The notes below the pieces were generated by a model that made no database searches, was not told the DNA's origin, and saw only the letters and a program-made list of their open reading frames with translations. Shown piece by piece: positions 1-7,435 of a stretch of 32,632 nucleotides of DNA (position 1 is its first letter; each line of letters opens with the position of its first letter). A program made the translations under genes and the position numbers. The stretch covers positions 1 to 32,632 of the forward strand of contig CALVTC010000011.1 of NCBI GenBank assembly GCA_944359885.1. Direction: 5' to 3'. This DNA is from an uncultured Bacilli bacterium (GTDB lineage Bacteria > Bacillota_I > Bacilli_A > RF39 > UBA660).

Positions 1-84
1 GAAAACTACGGTAGCGACTATCGGATGTTAAGCAATCACGAAGTAGGGATACCTAGTCTGAGAAGCAGGAAACTTGGAAGGTGA
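1..84 (+). other. Window-edge open frame, possibly the 3' end of a transposon gene
   Basis: Frame 1 is open from the window edge to a TGA at 82-84 and would encode a 27-residue tail ending SLRSRKLGR. The base composition is clearly more balanced than in the following genes, and the stretch contains a CTTGG/CCAAG inverted repeat (75-79 and 88-92). The wording of the tail and the compact structured DNA remind me of the 3' end of IS200/IS605-type tnpB genes, where the coding end overlaps a guide RNA scaffold. That is memory-based and weak; upstream sequence is needed. It could equally be an unrelated structured RNA or gene end. Confidence 0.25.
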
Positions 85-94
85 CGACCAAGGC

Positions 95-119
95 GAATTA
101 AGTTTACTTAATTCTTTTG
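95..119 (+). terminator. Hairpin with T-run, probable terminator of the edge element
   Basis: GAATTAAG (95-102) and CTTAATTC (107-114) form an 8-bp perfect stem with loop TTTA, followed by TTTTGTT. The stem is A/T-rich, so it is a modest terminator; it could also be a transposon end hairpin. It separates the edge sequence from the sigma factor promoter just downstream. Confidence 0.4.
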
Positions 120-120
120 T

Positions 121-149
121 TCTAACCAAATTTATCAAAAACTCGTCTA
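121..149 (+). promoter_or_regulatory. ECF-type sigma promoter upstream of the sigma factor gene
   Basis: TCTAACC (121-127) and CGTCTA (144-149) are separated by 16 bp between the AACC and CGTC cores. This matches the known ECF promoter pattern (an AAC-type -35 and a CGTC-type -10), which is typically recognised by the product of the gene it drives. A vegetative-looking TATAAT overlaps at 150-155 but has no good -35. The start codon follows about 36 bases downstream. Autoregulation is inferred from this match. Confidence 0.55.
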
Positions 150-184
150 TATAATGAATCGATTCAAAGAAAGGAATATTATTC

Positions 185-649
185 ATGCCAAAAATAGAAC
201 TAGATATTAAACTACTAATACAAGAATATAGCAATTATCTATTTAAAATAGTAAATAACATAGCAGCATCTTCTTTATCTTATCAAGATAAGGAAGAAAT
301 TATTTCTTCTTCTTTTTATTTATTATGGAAAAATCAAGAATCTATTAAAACAAATCCTAAATCTTATTTAGTGTCTATAACAAAAAATCTTGTTTACGAC
401 TATCTTAGAAAGAAAAAGATAACCTATGTGTATGACGATAGAGTTCATTTTGTTTCTCTAGAGTATGACAATTTACTTATTATGGAAGAAAAGATAAAAT
501 GTTTAACAGAAGAAGAAAAAGATATTTTCACTTTATTTTATGTAGAAGGGTACAAAGTAAGAGAAATCGCTGATATTAAAAATAAGAATAAAACTACTAT
601 TAAAGTAATGCTATATCGTATTAGAAAAAAGTTAAAGGAGGAAAACTAG
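185..649 (+). CDS. ECF-like sigma-70 family RNA polymerase sigma factor
   Basis: This 154-residue protein has the two-domain layout of a minimal group 4 sigma factor. Residues 10-78 look like region 2 (acidic-hydrophobic helices, then a basic stretch YDYLRKKK). Residues 105-152 look like region 4, with LTEEEKDIFTLFYVEGYKV and a recognition helix ending in YRIRKKLKEEN. It would direct RNA polymerase to a small regulon, including its own promoter at 121-149. The ATG has AAAGG 10 bases upstream. The next gene begins two bases after the TAG stop, so the two are cotranscribed and probably functionally paired, as ECF factors usually are with a membrane anti-sigma. I cannot assign it to a numbered ECF group. 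Confidence 0.85.
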   Translation: MPKIELDIKLLIQEYSNYLFKIVNNIAASSLSYQDKEEIISSSFYLLWKNQESIKTNPKSYLVSITKNLVYDYLRKKKITYVYDDRVHFVSLEYDNLLIMEEKIKCLTEEEKDIFTLFYVEGYKVREIADIKNKNKTTIKVMLYRIRKKLKEEN

Positions 650-651
650 TC

Positions 652-945
652 ATGAATATTGATAATATTATCCAAAAAACAAATCAAAAAATAGGGTATA
701 CCTTATACGAGAGGGAGAGAATAATGAAAAAACAAAAGCTGAAAAAATTTATATTTATTTTTGGAATTACTGCATGCTTCTTCGGAGCAACACTAACGGT
801 AGATGCGCTTACAAATCATGCCATCAGCAATCAAATCAAGACAACGATAAAATATATCTGCAATGGGAAAGAGTATCAGTATGATGCCAATTGCCAAAAA
901 CAAAAAGATGGCACATATATTTGTCATATACCAAAAGAAAACTGA
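652..945 (+). CDS. Small single-pass membrane protein paired with the sigma factor
   Basis: It encodes 97 residues: a short polar N-terminus, one hydrophobic segment (about residues 34-52) and an outside tail with three cysteines (ICNGKE, ANCQK, YICHI). Position and topology suggest a minimal anti-sigma or sensor for the ECF factor, with a 25-residue cytoplasmic part; no zinc-binding anti-sigma motif is visible. There is a choice of start: ATG 652 follows GGAGG of the upstream gene end, while ATG 724 has GAGAGGGAGAG just before it and would give a 73-residue secreted-type protein with a signal peptide. Both could be used. I do not recognise a family. Confidence 0.7.
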   Translation: MNIDNIIQKTNQKIGYTLYERERIMKKQKLKKFIFIFGITACFFGATLTVDALTNHAISNQIKTTIKYICNGKEYQYDANCQKQKDGTYICHIPKEN

Positions 946-960
946 GAATCTCTCAGTTTT
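938..960. terminator. Bidirectional terminator between convergent genes
   Basis: AAAACTGAGA (938-947) pairs perfectly with TCTCAGTTTT (951-960) around a 3-base loop. The plus strand continues TAATTT and the minus strand continues CTTTTGG, so it can end both the sigma operon and the glycosyltransferase gene that converge here. Confidence 0.8.
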
Positions 961-2477
961 TAATTTAAAAATTTAATAACAATTACACCATCAATTTCTT
1001 GAACACTTCCTTTATCAGGATAACACTTCATATCTTTATATTCTTCACTTTCTAATATTTTTTGATAAGTGTCTAGATTAACAAAAGAAATTGGAAAACC
1101 TAAATACTGTTCCATAAAGCGACTCCACCCATTTTTAATATTGGTATATTCACTCCAAAATAAGGGATAAGTAGAAACATATCCATATGTAAGTTTAGAA
1201 ATTTGCCCGAGTTCTGTTTTATTATTCATATTATAATATATATTTTTACCAATATCTCCAGCTATCATAATTTCTTTTTGATATCCCATCTGCTGAACTT
1301 CCTCTTTGATATCACTCGCAATAGAATAAGTTTTTTGATAGGTCATTTCTAACGTTTGATAAGTAGCTTGATCTTGAATAATATATCCTCGCATCATAAA
1401 TAATAAACAGCAAATAGAAAGAATTGAAAGCACTTTTTCATGGGAAATAAAATAACAAAGTAAGAAAAATAGCAACAAATATCCACAACACTGCAATATT
1501 TGCATCTTAGTACCAGGAAGAATAACCATAATAACATTAATGCAAACAGGAATCAGTGCAAAAAATACTAGCATAAGTAAAATATTTTTCCATGATATTT
1601 TTCTCTTAATACAAAATACCATACTAGAAATAACTAATAAAAGTAAAAATAAAAAATTAAATAACGGAAGAAAAACATTAGAATTATTAACAATAGTATC
1701 TGTAAAATAGAACTGATAAAACTCTTTATAAGCAGAAAGAATGTTGCTTGGAAGGTGAAGAAGAAATTGAAGCGATGCATTATTAGCATTTTTATAACTA
1801 CTGATATTAACATCGAAAATAACCAAGGATAGTTTCATAAAAATAAAATATAAAAGACTGCTAAGTATAATCACTCCAAGCGAGATCAAAAACTTTTTCC
1901 AAGAAAATGTATTTTTACTAAGTTGTATGATACCAATGAGAAATAATAAGGTGAGAATAACACTAAGATAAGCTTGATATATACTAAGAGAAAAAACAAT
2001 CAAACCAATTGGTACAACATATCGCAAAAACAAATGATTGCTAGATATCATAAGATAAATCGCCAAAACCCCACAAAAGAATGCTAAAAAGTATGAAAAA
2101 CTGCAATAATGAAATAAGAGAGTACAAGAGATAACAGGAAAAAATACACACAATGTACTACAAAGAAGTTGATATCCTATTTTTTTTATATGGAGCAGTT
2201 CAAAAATAAGAATCATACTCGCAGTAAGTAAAAAAATTCCTAAGATAACTTCTAAATGTTTAACAACTAAGAATCCTTTTAAAAGTCCAGTAAAATAAAG
2301 ACCAAATCTTCCTAGAGAAATCTCCCAGCTATATCCAGAATAATAACCAGTATTAAGTAAGACATCTCCTGTTAGTAATTCTTTCGTAAATAGCGGCAAA
2401 TGAAAAATGACTCCAATTAGAATAGTAAAAATAATAACTACTTTGTATTTTAAAATAAAATCCCATATTTTTTTCAT
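960..2477 (-). CDS. GtrII-like multi-pass membrane glucosyltransferase
   Basis: This is a 505-residue integral membrane protein with about ten or more hydrophobic segments through residue 360, then a soluble C-terminal domain of about 140 residues. Near the N-terminus it has the arrangement GYSWEISLGRFGLY after an acidic pair (TGDVLL), typical of the GtrII (DUF/Pfam glucosyl transferase GtrII) family, which moves a sugar from a lipid carrier onto a surface glycan. The likely role here is decoration of wall teichoic acid, capsule or another surface polymer; substrate unknown. GGTGATTT precedes the ATG. It is a lone gene with its own promoter and ends in the bidirectional hairpin. Confidence 0.7.
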   Translation of the reverse strand: MKKIWDFILKYKVVIIFTILIGVIFHLPLFTKELLTGDVLLNTGYYSGYSWEISLGRFGLYFTGLLKGFLVVKHLEVILGIFLLTASMILIFELLHIKKIGYQLLCSTLCVFFPVISCTLLFHYCSFSYFLAFFCGVLAIYLMISSNHLFLRYVVPIGLIVFSLSIYQAYLSVILTLLFLIGIIQLSKNTFSWKKFLISLGVIILSSLLYFIFMKLSLVIFDVNISSYKNANNASLQFLLHLPSNILSAYKEFYQFYFTDTIVNNSNVFLPLFNFLFLLLLVISSMVFCIKRKISWKNILLMLVFFALIPVCINVIMVILPGTKMQILQCCGYLLLFFLLCYFISHEKVLSILSICCLLFMMRGYIIQDQATYQTLEMTYQKTYSIASDIKEEVQQMGYQKEIMIAGDIGKNIYYNMNNKTELGQISKLTYGYVSTYPLFWSEYTNIKNGWSRFMEQYLGFPISFVNLDTYQKILESEEYKDMKCYPDKGSVQEIDGVIVIKFLN

Positions 2478-2504
2478 AAAATCACCAACTAAATTTTATC
2501 ATAG

Positions 2505-2533
2505 ATTATAAAAATATGATATGATAATGAAAA
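2505..2533 (-). promoter_or_regulatory. Promoter of the GtrII-like gene
   Basis: On the minus strand TTTTCA (2533-2528) and TATAAT (2510-2505) are separated by exactly 17 bp. The -10 is perfect. It overlaps the leader and ribosome binding site of the divergent gene at 2544, so the two genes may compete for this short intergenic region. Confidence 0.5.
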
Positions 2534-2543
2534 GGAGTATAAC

Positions 2544-3209
2544 ATGAACTTGGAGAAAATGTTTGATACTTATGAGTTAGAGACAAAAAAACTAATAGAG
2601 TTAGGCTTTAAAAAAATAAAAGATAGCTACCAAAAAACATACTCATTATCAAAAGGCAATTTTGAAGTAACTTTTATGATAACTAAAAAATCTATAAAAA
2701 TAAAAGTAGTAGATACAGAAACAAAAGAAGACTATCTTCCATTTTATGTTGAAGACAATAATCAAGAATTTGTAAATAAAATAAAAAATGAAGTAGCTAT
2801 CAAATGGCAAGAAATACTAACACACGCTTTTCGAAAAATAGATACGAAAAGTAAAGTAATAACTTATATGAAAGAAAAATATCACCTAAGTCCAAATTAC
2901 TCATGGAAAGATGATAATACAACTTGTACATTTAAAACCCAAATATGTAATAAATGGTTTGCAATTATAATGGAAATTCCTTATAAAAAACTAGGAATAG
3001 AAAAAAATGGAAAAATTTTTATTATAAATCTAAAAAATAAAGAAGAAAAAGTAAAAGACATAATCGATAACAAAAACATTTTTAAGGCGTATCACATGAA
3101 TAAAAAATATTGGTATACGGTAACATTAACAAAAAACATAAATCTGAAAAAACTATACTTATTAATAGATGAAAGTTATAATTTGGTAGAAAACAAAAAG
3201 AAATCATAG
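2544..3209 (+). CDS. MmcQ/YjbR family protein
   Basis: The 221-residue protein has a lysine-rich N-terminal domain (about 1-100) and a C-terminal MmcQ/YjbR-like domain (about 103-217). In the latter I see NKWFAIIMEI, then INLKNKEE, then AYHMNKKYWYTVTL and a final LLIDESYNLV, the order and wording typical of this CyaY-fold, putative DNA-binding family. The exact role is unknown in the family. AAGGAG sits before the ATG. It stands alone between a divergent gene and a terminator. Confidence 0.75.
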   Translation: MNLEKMFDTYELETKKLIELGFKKIKDSYQKTYSLSKGNFEVTFMITKKSIKIKVVDTETKEDYLPFYVEDNNQEFVNKIKNEVAIKWQEILTHAFRKIDTKSKVITYMKEKYHLSPNYSWKDDNTTCTFKTQICNKWFAIIMEIPYKKLGIEKNGKIFIINLKNKEEKVKDIIDNKNIFKAYHMNKKYWYTVTLTKNINLKKLYLLIDESYNLVENKKKS

Positions 3210-3235
3210 GTACCTGATATGACTTCTTTTTGTTT
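3191..3235 (+). terminator. Terminator of the YjbR-like gene
   Basis: AAACAAAAAGAA (3191-3202) pairs with TTCTTTTTGTTT (3224-3235), and TCAT/ATGA extend the stem inward. The stem includes the end of the coding sequence. The A-run/T-run arrangement is that of a Rho-independent terminator. Confidence 0.65.
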
Positions 3236-3248
3236 GCCTTTATATAAT
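3219..3248 (+). promoter_or_regulatory. Possible promoter of the GH25 lysozyme gene
   Basis: TATAAT at 3243-3248 lies 18 bp after a weak -35 (ATGACT, 3219-3224), and the lysozyme ribosome binding site AGGAGG follows at once. The -10 is good, the -35 poor, and the -35 overlaps the terminator stem. Confidence 0.35.
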
Positions 3249-3266
3249 ATGATAGGAGGTGATAAA

Positions 3267-4310
3267 ATGTTAAAAGGAATTGATATATCAAGGTATCAAG
3301 CAGGGATTAAGATAGATAGTCTAGACGTTGATTTTGTAATTGCCAAAGCAACAGAAGGAGTAGGATATCAAGATCCTAATTATGTAGAATATATGCAAGA
3401 AGCAATAAATGCAAATAAAAAGATAGGTCTTTACCACTATGCTAGACCAGACTTAGGAAACACACCAGAAAAAGAAGCAAACTGGTTTTTAGAAAAAGCA
3501 AAAAACTATATCAAAAAAGCAATATTAGTCTTAGACTGGGAAATACCTGGGAGTATTGAAAATACTACCTGGGCATATGAGTTCTTAAAGACGGTTTATG
3601 AAAAAACTGGGGTAAGACCAATTATTTATATGAGCGAATATCCCGCCAACACTTATGACTGGACAAGAGTCGTAAATGGTAATTTTGGTCTTTGGATAGC
3701 AAGCTATGGAGCAAACACTGGTGCTCCAGGTACACCACCAACAAATAAATATTGGCCTTTCTATATTTTATGGCAATATACATCGAAGGGATACATTAAT
3801 GGTTATACCAAAAATTTAGACCTAGATTATTTCTATGGAACAAAATCTGCCTGGGATAAATATGCAAATCCTAATGACGAATCGAGCGAGGCACCAGAAG
3901 AAACTCCAACACCAGAACAAGAAAAATATAAAGTAGGAGATGTCGTAACTTTTAATTATTTATATAAAAATAGTTATGCAGAAGAAAAAGTAACATCACT
4001 TATTCATAGTGGAACTATTACCAGAGTAATTGAAAATAGACCAGCACCATATTTAATTAATCGTGGTACAGGATGGCTTTCTAATGACTTAATTTTAACA
4101 TCAGACAATAACAACTTAACAATAGGAGATAAAGTAAAAACAATAAAACAAGGGAATGCTGCATCAGACGGAACTAGTAACAAAGCAAAAAAAGGACTTA
4201 CTGGGACAATCACCAGAATCATACCGCAAGCGAAATACCCATATTTAATCTCCACAACATCTCCACTAGGATGGTATCAAAAAGACGCATTAGAAAAAAT
4301 AGAATCATGA
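3267..4310 (+). CDS. GH25 lysozyme (muramidase) with two C-terminal SH3-like repeats
   Basis: The protein (347 residues from the ATG after AGGAGGTGATAAA) cleaves the beta-1,4 bond between MurNAc and GlcNAc in peptidoglycan. The N-terminal 200 residues are a GH25 barrel: GIDISRYQ holds the first catalytic Asp (D6), and LVLDWEIPG gives the DxE pair D90/E92. LGLYHYAR-like and ILWQYTS strands are also present. After a Ser/Pro/Glu-rich linker come two related domains of about 55 residues (each starts YKVGDVV or LTIGDKV and ends GTITR-I-PYLI-GW), resembling SH3-like wall-binding repeats. There is no signal peptide, as in phage endolysins; it may be a remnant of an older phage or a host autolysin exported some other way. 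Confidence 0.88.
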   Translation: MLKGIDISRYQAGIKIDSLDVDFVIAKATEGVGYQDPNYVEYMQEAINANKKIGLYHYARPDLGNTPEKEANWFLEKAKNYIKKAILVLDWEIPGSIENTTWAYEFLKTVYEKTGVRPIIYMSEYPANTYDWTRVVNGNFGLWIASYGANTGAPGTPPTNKYWPFYILWQYTSKGYINGYTKNLDLDYFYGTKSAWDKYANPNDESSEAPEETPTPEQEKYKVGDVVTFNYLYKNSYAEEKVTSLIHSGTITRVIENRPAPYLINRGTGWLSNDLILTSDNNNLTIGDKVKTIKQGNAASDGTSNKAKKGLTGTITRIIPQAKYPYLISTTSPLGWYQKDALEKIES

Positions 4311-4333
4311 TATAATAAATATGAGGTGATACC

Positions 4334-5221
4334 ATGATTCTAATGGTAAGTGGCAGAACAGATATTGTAGCTTTCTATACTCCATGGTTTTTAAACAGAT
4401 TAAAAGAAGGTTACGTAGATGTAAGAAATCCATTCAATCCTAAGCTAGTAAGTAGAATTAATATGCAAGATGTGGATGCTATCATGTTTTGTACAAAGAA
4501 TCCTACACCCATTATTCCTTATTTAGAAAAAATAAAAAAACCAAAACTTTTTCATATTACCCTAACACCATATTTAAAAGATATTGAACCTAATCTGCCA
4601 CCAAAAAAAGACTTACTAGATAAGATAAAACAAGTATCAAAAATCGTAGGAAAAGACTATACCTATGTACGATACGATCCAATATTTATAAATGAAAAAT
4701 ACACCTTAGAATATCATATAAAAATGTTTGAAAGACTATGCAGCAACTTAGATGGATATATCAATCACATTATCATCTCCTTCCTAGATGACTATAAAAA
4801 TGTAAGAAATAATATTAAAGTAATAAATCCTAAAATATTGACCAAGGGGGACTATAAAACAATAGGAGAAAACTTTGCAAGAATTGCCAAAAGTCATAAT
4901 ATGACAGTGCAAACTTGTTTTGAAGATGAAGATTTGGTAGAATATGGCTTCATTAAGGCAGATTGTTTAGGAATAGGCTTAGCACATAAGTTAACCGGGA
5001 AATCAAAATTTAAAAAATGGAAAGCAAGATCAGGCGGAAAATGTAATTGTGTAGAAATGGTAGATATTGGTGCTTATAATACCTGCAGTCATTTTTGCAA
5101 ATATTGTTATGCCAACTATGATGAGAAAAAAGTAACAAAAAACAAAAGACAACATAATGTAAATTCTTCTCTTTTAATTGGAAATTTAGAAAAAGATGAT
5201 ATAATAAAACAAAGGAGTTAA
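4334..5221 (+). CDS. DUF1848 family protein with cysteine cluster
   Basis: This 295-residue protein matches the DUF1848 family from memory: it starts MILMVSGRTDIVAFY, contains DAIMFCTKNPTP and YVRYDPIF, and ends with KCNCVEMVDIGAYNTC followed by CKYCYANY. The C-terminal cysteines (CNC, TCSHFCKYCYA) resemble an Fe-S or zinc site such as in radical SAM proteins and spore photoproduct lyase relatives, but the family function is not established. It follows the lysozyme gene by 23 bases with its own GAGGTGAT site, and may be in the same transcript. Confidence 0.75.
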   Translation: MILMVSGRTDIVAFYTPWFLNRLKEGYVDVRNPFNPKLVSRINMQDVDAIMFCTKNPTPIIPYLEKIKKPKLFHITLTPYLKDIEPNLPPKKDLLDKIKQVSKIVGKDYTYVRYDPIFINEKYTLEYHIKMFERLCSNLDGYINHIIISFLDDYKNVRNNIKVINPKILTKGDYKTIGENFARIAKSHNMTVQTCFEDEDLVEYGFIKADCLGIGLAHKLTGKSKFKKWKARSGGKCNCVEMVDIGAYNTCSHFCKYCYANYDEKKVTKNKRQHNVNSSLLIGNLEKDDIIKQRS

Positions 5222-5235
5222 AAGTAGGTGATGTA

Positions 5236-5451
5236 ATGCAAGAAGATAAAATAAAAAAAGCAGTAGAGAATGCCATAGGAAACAATAAAATAGAAGGATA
5301 CACCGTGACAACAGAAGAAAAAAATTTAATATTAGAGATTCTATCAAAATATCAAGAAAATGCTAGAAACGTTACTATTGACTATTTATTAGAAAATTCA
5401 CAATTAATGTCTGAAACAAAAGGAGAAAATAAAAATGTTAAGCAAAAATAA
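5236..5451 (+). CDS. VbhA-like antitoxin of the Fic protein
   Basis: A 71-residue helical protein directly before a Fic gene. The arrangement KKAVENAIGNNKIEGYTVT resembles VbhA-type antitoxins, whose inhibitory helix carries (S/T)xxxE(G/N); here the EG is present but the Ser position is Asn (NNKIEG). In the known class I Fic systems this Glu blocks ATP positioning in the toxin active site. The stop codon lies 14 bases inside the Fic gene, so translation is coupled. AGGTGATGTA precedes the start. Confidence 0.65.
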   Translation: MQEDKIKKAVENAIGNNKIEGYTVTTEEKNLILEILSKYQENARNVTIDYLLENSQLMSETKGENKNVKQK

Positions 5452-6115
5452 CAATCAAACTTCTAAAACACAATCTATATATTGCTATCCAGGATCGGAT
5501 GTATTAATCAATAACTTAGATTTAACAAATCAAGAGGAATTAGATGTAGCAGAAAGAAGAATTACAACATTGATACTAGCAACTATGGAATTAAAAGACA
5601 TACCATCTCCAAACAAACTATTCACGATTGATTATTATTTAGGAATACATAAAGAACTTTTTGAATATATCTACCCATTTGCTGGACAAACAAGAAATAA
5701 AAGTATTGCTAAAGGTAGAACTTTTTTCTGTACTCCAGAAAATATTTATTACAACTTAAAAAACACACTATACATCATGGGAAAAGATATGACAAAATTA
5801 AAAACAAGAGATGATATTACAACTTTTCTAGCGGATGGTTATGGAGAATTAAATATAATTCATCCTTTCCGTGAGGGAAATGGAAGAGTTGCTAGAGAAT
5901 TTTTAAGAGAATGCGTAGAATGTATGAATAAATACCTAGGTTTTAATTATGAACTAGACTTCTCCGGAGTAACAGAATACAGTAGTAAAAGATTTATGCA
6001 CGCCTCTCAAGTAAGTGCCTTAACAGCAGACAATCAAGAATTAAAAGAATTTTTTAGTGATATATTAAAGGAAAAGCAACAAACAAAAACAAACGAGAGC
6101 AAAAAAGGAAGATAA
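5435..6115 (+). CDS. Fic family AMP-transferase toxin
   Basis: The 226-residue protein carries the full Fic motif at residues 143-154, HPFREGNGRVAR, including catalytic His143, the acidic Glu148 and the phosphate-binding GNGR. Upstream is a typical Fic fold with PFAGQTRNKSIAKG (flap/target-docking region). Such enzymes transfer AMP from ATP to protein side chains; in VbhT/FicT systems the target is DNA gyrase and topoisomerase IV. The target here is not visible. Together with the small upstream gene it forms a toxin-antitoxin pair. It ends in a strong terminator just before the tRNA at which the prophage sits; it belongs to the host side of the junction. Confidence 0.88.
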   Translation: MLSKNNNQTSKTQSIYCYPGSDVLINNLDLTNQEELDVAERRITTLILATMELKDIPSPNKLFTIDYYLGIHKELFEYIYPFAGQTRNKSIAKGRTFFCTPENIYYNLKNTLYIMGKDMTKLKTRDDITTFLADGYGELNIIHPFREGNGRVAREFLRECVECMNKYLGFNYELDFSGVTEYSSKRFMHASQVSALTADNQELKEFFSDILKEKQQTKTNESKKGR

Positions 6116-6129
6116 ATACTTCCTTTTTT
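6101..6129 (+). terminator. Terminator of the Fic operon
   Basis: AAAAAAGGAAG (6101-6111) pairs with CTTCCTTTTTT (6119-6129) around a 7-base loop: an 11-bp stem ending in a T-run, overlapping the Fic stop codon. Confidence 0.85.
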
Positions 6130-6168
6130 CTAAATTATGGTGTAAAATAAATTGTGTCAAACGAATAT

Positions 6169-6243
6169 TGCCCTATAGCCAAGCGGTAAGGCAGTGCGCT
6201 CTGACCGCACGATGCGTTAGTTCGAATCTAACTAGGGCAACCA
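6169..6243 (+). tRNA. tRNA-Gln (anticodon CTG)
   Basis: A complete cloverleaf: acceptor TGCCCTA/TAGGGCA, D arm GCC-AAGCGGTAA-GGC, anticodon stem GTGCG/CGCAC with loop CTCTGAC (anticodon CTG, reading CAG), and T arm GTTAG-TTCGAAT-CTAAC. Discriminator A is followed by an encoded CCA at 6241-6243. The U1-A72 pair fits tRNA-Gln. Its 3' end is the likely phage attachment site, with the integrase gene 58 bases away. Confidence 0.95.
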
Positions 6244-6252
6244 AATAAAAAT

Positions 6253-6276
6253 AACCCTTGATTTTTCAAGGGTTTT
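6253..6276 (+). terminator. Terminator of the tRNA-Gln gene
   Basis: AACCCTTGA (6253-6261) pairs with TCAAGGGTT (6266-6274), loop TTTT, followed by TTTAT. It lies 9 bases after the encoded CCA. Confidence 0.8.
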
Positions 6277-6294
6277 TATGTGTAATAAAGATTC

Positions 6295-6316
6295 TACCTC
6301 TTATTTACCTCTTATT
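6295..6316. repeat. Tandem 11-bp repeat at the integrase 3' end
   Basis: TACCTCTTATT occurs twice, back to back (6295-6305 and 6306-6316), across the integrase stop codon. It is a candidate arm-type binding site for the integrase or a short duplication at the junction. Confidence 0.6.
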
Positions 6317-7431
6317 TTAAGGCTATTTAAAAGTTTAACTGTTTCTTTTTTCTTAGTTGGAAACATATGATAATAAGTCTTTTCAACCATCTGAATAGTG
6401 TCGCCTATGCGTTCGGCCACATCTCTACTATCACATCCTAAATTAATCAATAAACTTACGTGAGAGTGACGAAAACCGTGTGGTGTAATTTTTTTTACAT
6501 CAGCTAATTCGATATATTTATACAAATATCTTTTTATTGTTGTTGGTGAAACGTGTGTAATGTTTCCAAAAATAAACATTTCTTTATTAAAATTATAAAT
6601 TCTCTTTTCTTCTTCATAATACTTTTTCATTAGAGATAATAAAGCGTCATCTAAATCTACATATCTAACAGAATTGCTGGTTTTAGGGGTTGTTATTTTA
6701 TACGAGCAATCTAACACTTTATTGGTAAAAGTTTTATTGATTCGAATTTGCTTTCTGTCAAAGTTTATATCATCCCAAGTTAACGCAATCATTTCTCCTA
6801 ATCGTAGACCAGTGTAATATAAAAAGTTAAAAATAAGATAATAAAATTTATTATCGACTGCGGAAATAAATTTAGAAAATTCTTCAAAAGTCCAAAAATT
6901 AATTTCAGCATTAGTTTTATCAACAACATTTTCAACTTTATAGAATTGTATTTTACTAACTATTTTTATATCGTATTCATAATTATCTCTAGCATAAATC
7001 AATATTTCTTTTAAAGTTCTTATGAGTGTGTTTTTATGACCAGTGGTAATATTAAGACTAAATATTTTATCCTTCCACTGGTTGATTGTATTCATTTTTA
7101 TAGAATGTAATCTGTATTTTTTAAAGTAGGGTAAAATATGATACTCGCATCTTTTTACTACACTATAAAAAGTAGTTGATTTAACCTGTGATTGTTTAAA
7201 AAGCAACCATTCTCTATATACGTCAATAAATAATATATTGCTATTTATTTCATCTGTTGTTTTTATTTTTGATAAAAACTCTATTTCTGCATCTTTTGCT
7301 TCTAGTTTAGTTTTGTATAGCTTACTTTCTTTTTGTTTTCTGTTTCCATACAAATCCTTATAATAGCATCTAAAATAATATGATCTTCCGTCTTTAGTCC
7401 ATTCTTGTTTTTCTTTTCTATAAACTGGCAT
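6301..7431 (-). CDS. int: Phage tyrosine integrase
   Basis: This 376-residue site-specific recombinase inserts and removes the prophage at the tRNA. Residues 1-60 are a basic arm-binding domain (YYFRCYYKDLYGNRKQKES), 65-160 the core-binding SAM-like domain, and 175-365 the catalytic domain. Visible catalytic residues are R210 (YTGLRLGEM), K250 (TTPKTSN), H318 and R321 (HGFRHSH) and Y353 (KTYYHMFP). The usual second His of the LGH motif appears replaced (RIGDT). It is read toward the tRNA, the standard layout. Its start lies 4 bases after a possible 21-codon leader, and an antisense RNA gene covers its 5' leader region. Confidence 0.95.
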   Translation of the reverse strand: MPVYRKEKQEWTKDGRSYYFRCYYKDLYGNRKQKESKLYKTKLEAKDAEIEFLSKIKTTDEINSNILFIDVYREWLLFKQSQVKSTTFYSVVKRCEYHILPYFKKYRLHSIKMNTINQWKDKIFSLNITTGHKNTLIRTLKEILIYARDNYEYDIKIVSKIQFYKVENVVDKTNAEINFWTFEEFSKFISAVDNKFYYLIFNFLYYTGLRLGEMIALTWDDINFDRKQIRINKTFTNKVLDCSYKITTPKTSNSVRYVDLDDALLSLMKKYYEEEKRIYNFNKEMFIFGNITHVSPTTIKRYLYKYIELADVKKITPHGFRHSHVSLLINLGCDSRDVAERIGDTIQMVEKTYYHMFPTKKKETVKLLNSLKIRGK

Positions 7432-7435
7432 TATA

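Larger units (their letters stand above)
6210..6316. other. Probable left prophage attachment junction (attL)
   Basis: The host-to-phage junction should lie between the 3' half of the tRNA-Gln gene and the integrase stop codon: the genes left of it are chromosomal, and an integrase gene follows pointing to the tRNA. Temperate phages commonly restore the tRNA 3' end by carrying an identical core. The matching right-hand copy is outside the window, so the core length cannot be read here. Confidence 0.5.

Noticed and set aside
28-234. 68-codon minus-strand frame at the left edge
   Set aside because: It runs antisense through the sigma promoter and start; no binding site.
3267-4310. GH25 lysozyme as this prophage's endolysin
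   Set aside because: It is on the host side of the tRNA, with its own promoter and terminators; it may come from an older phage but not from this one.
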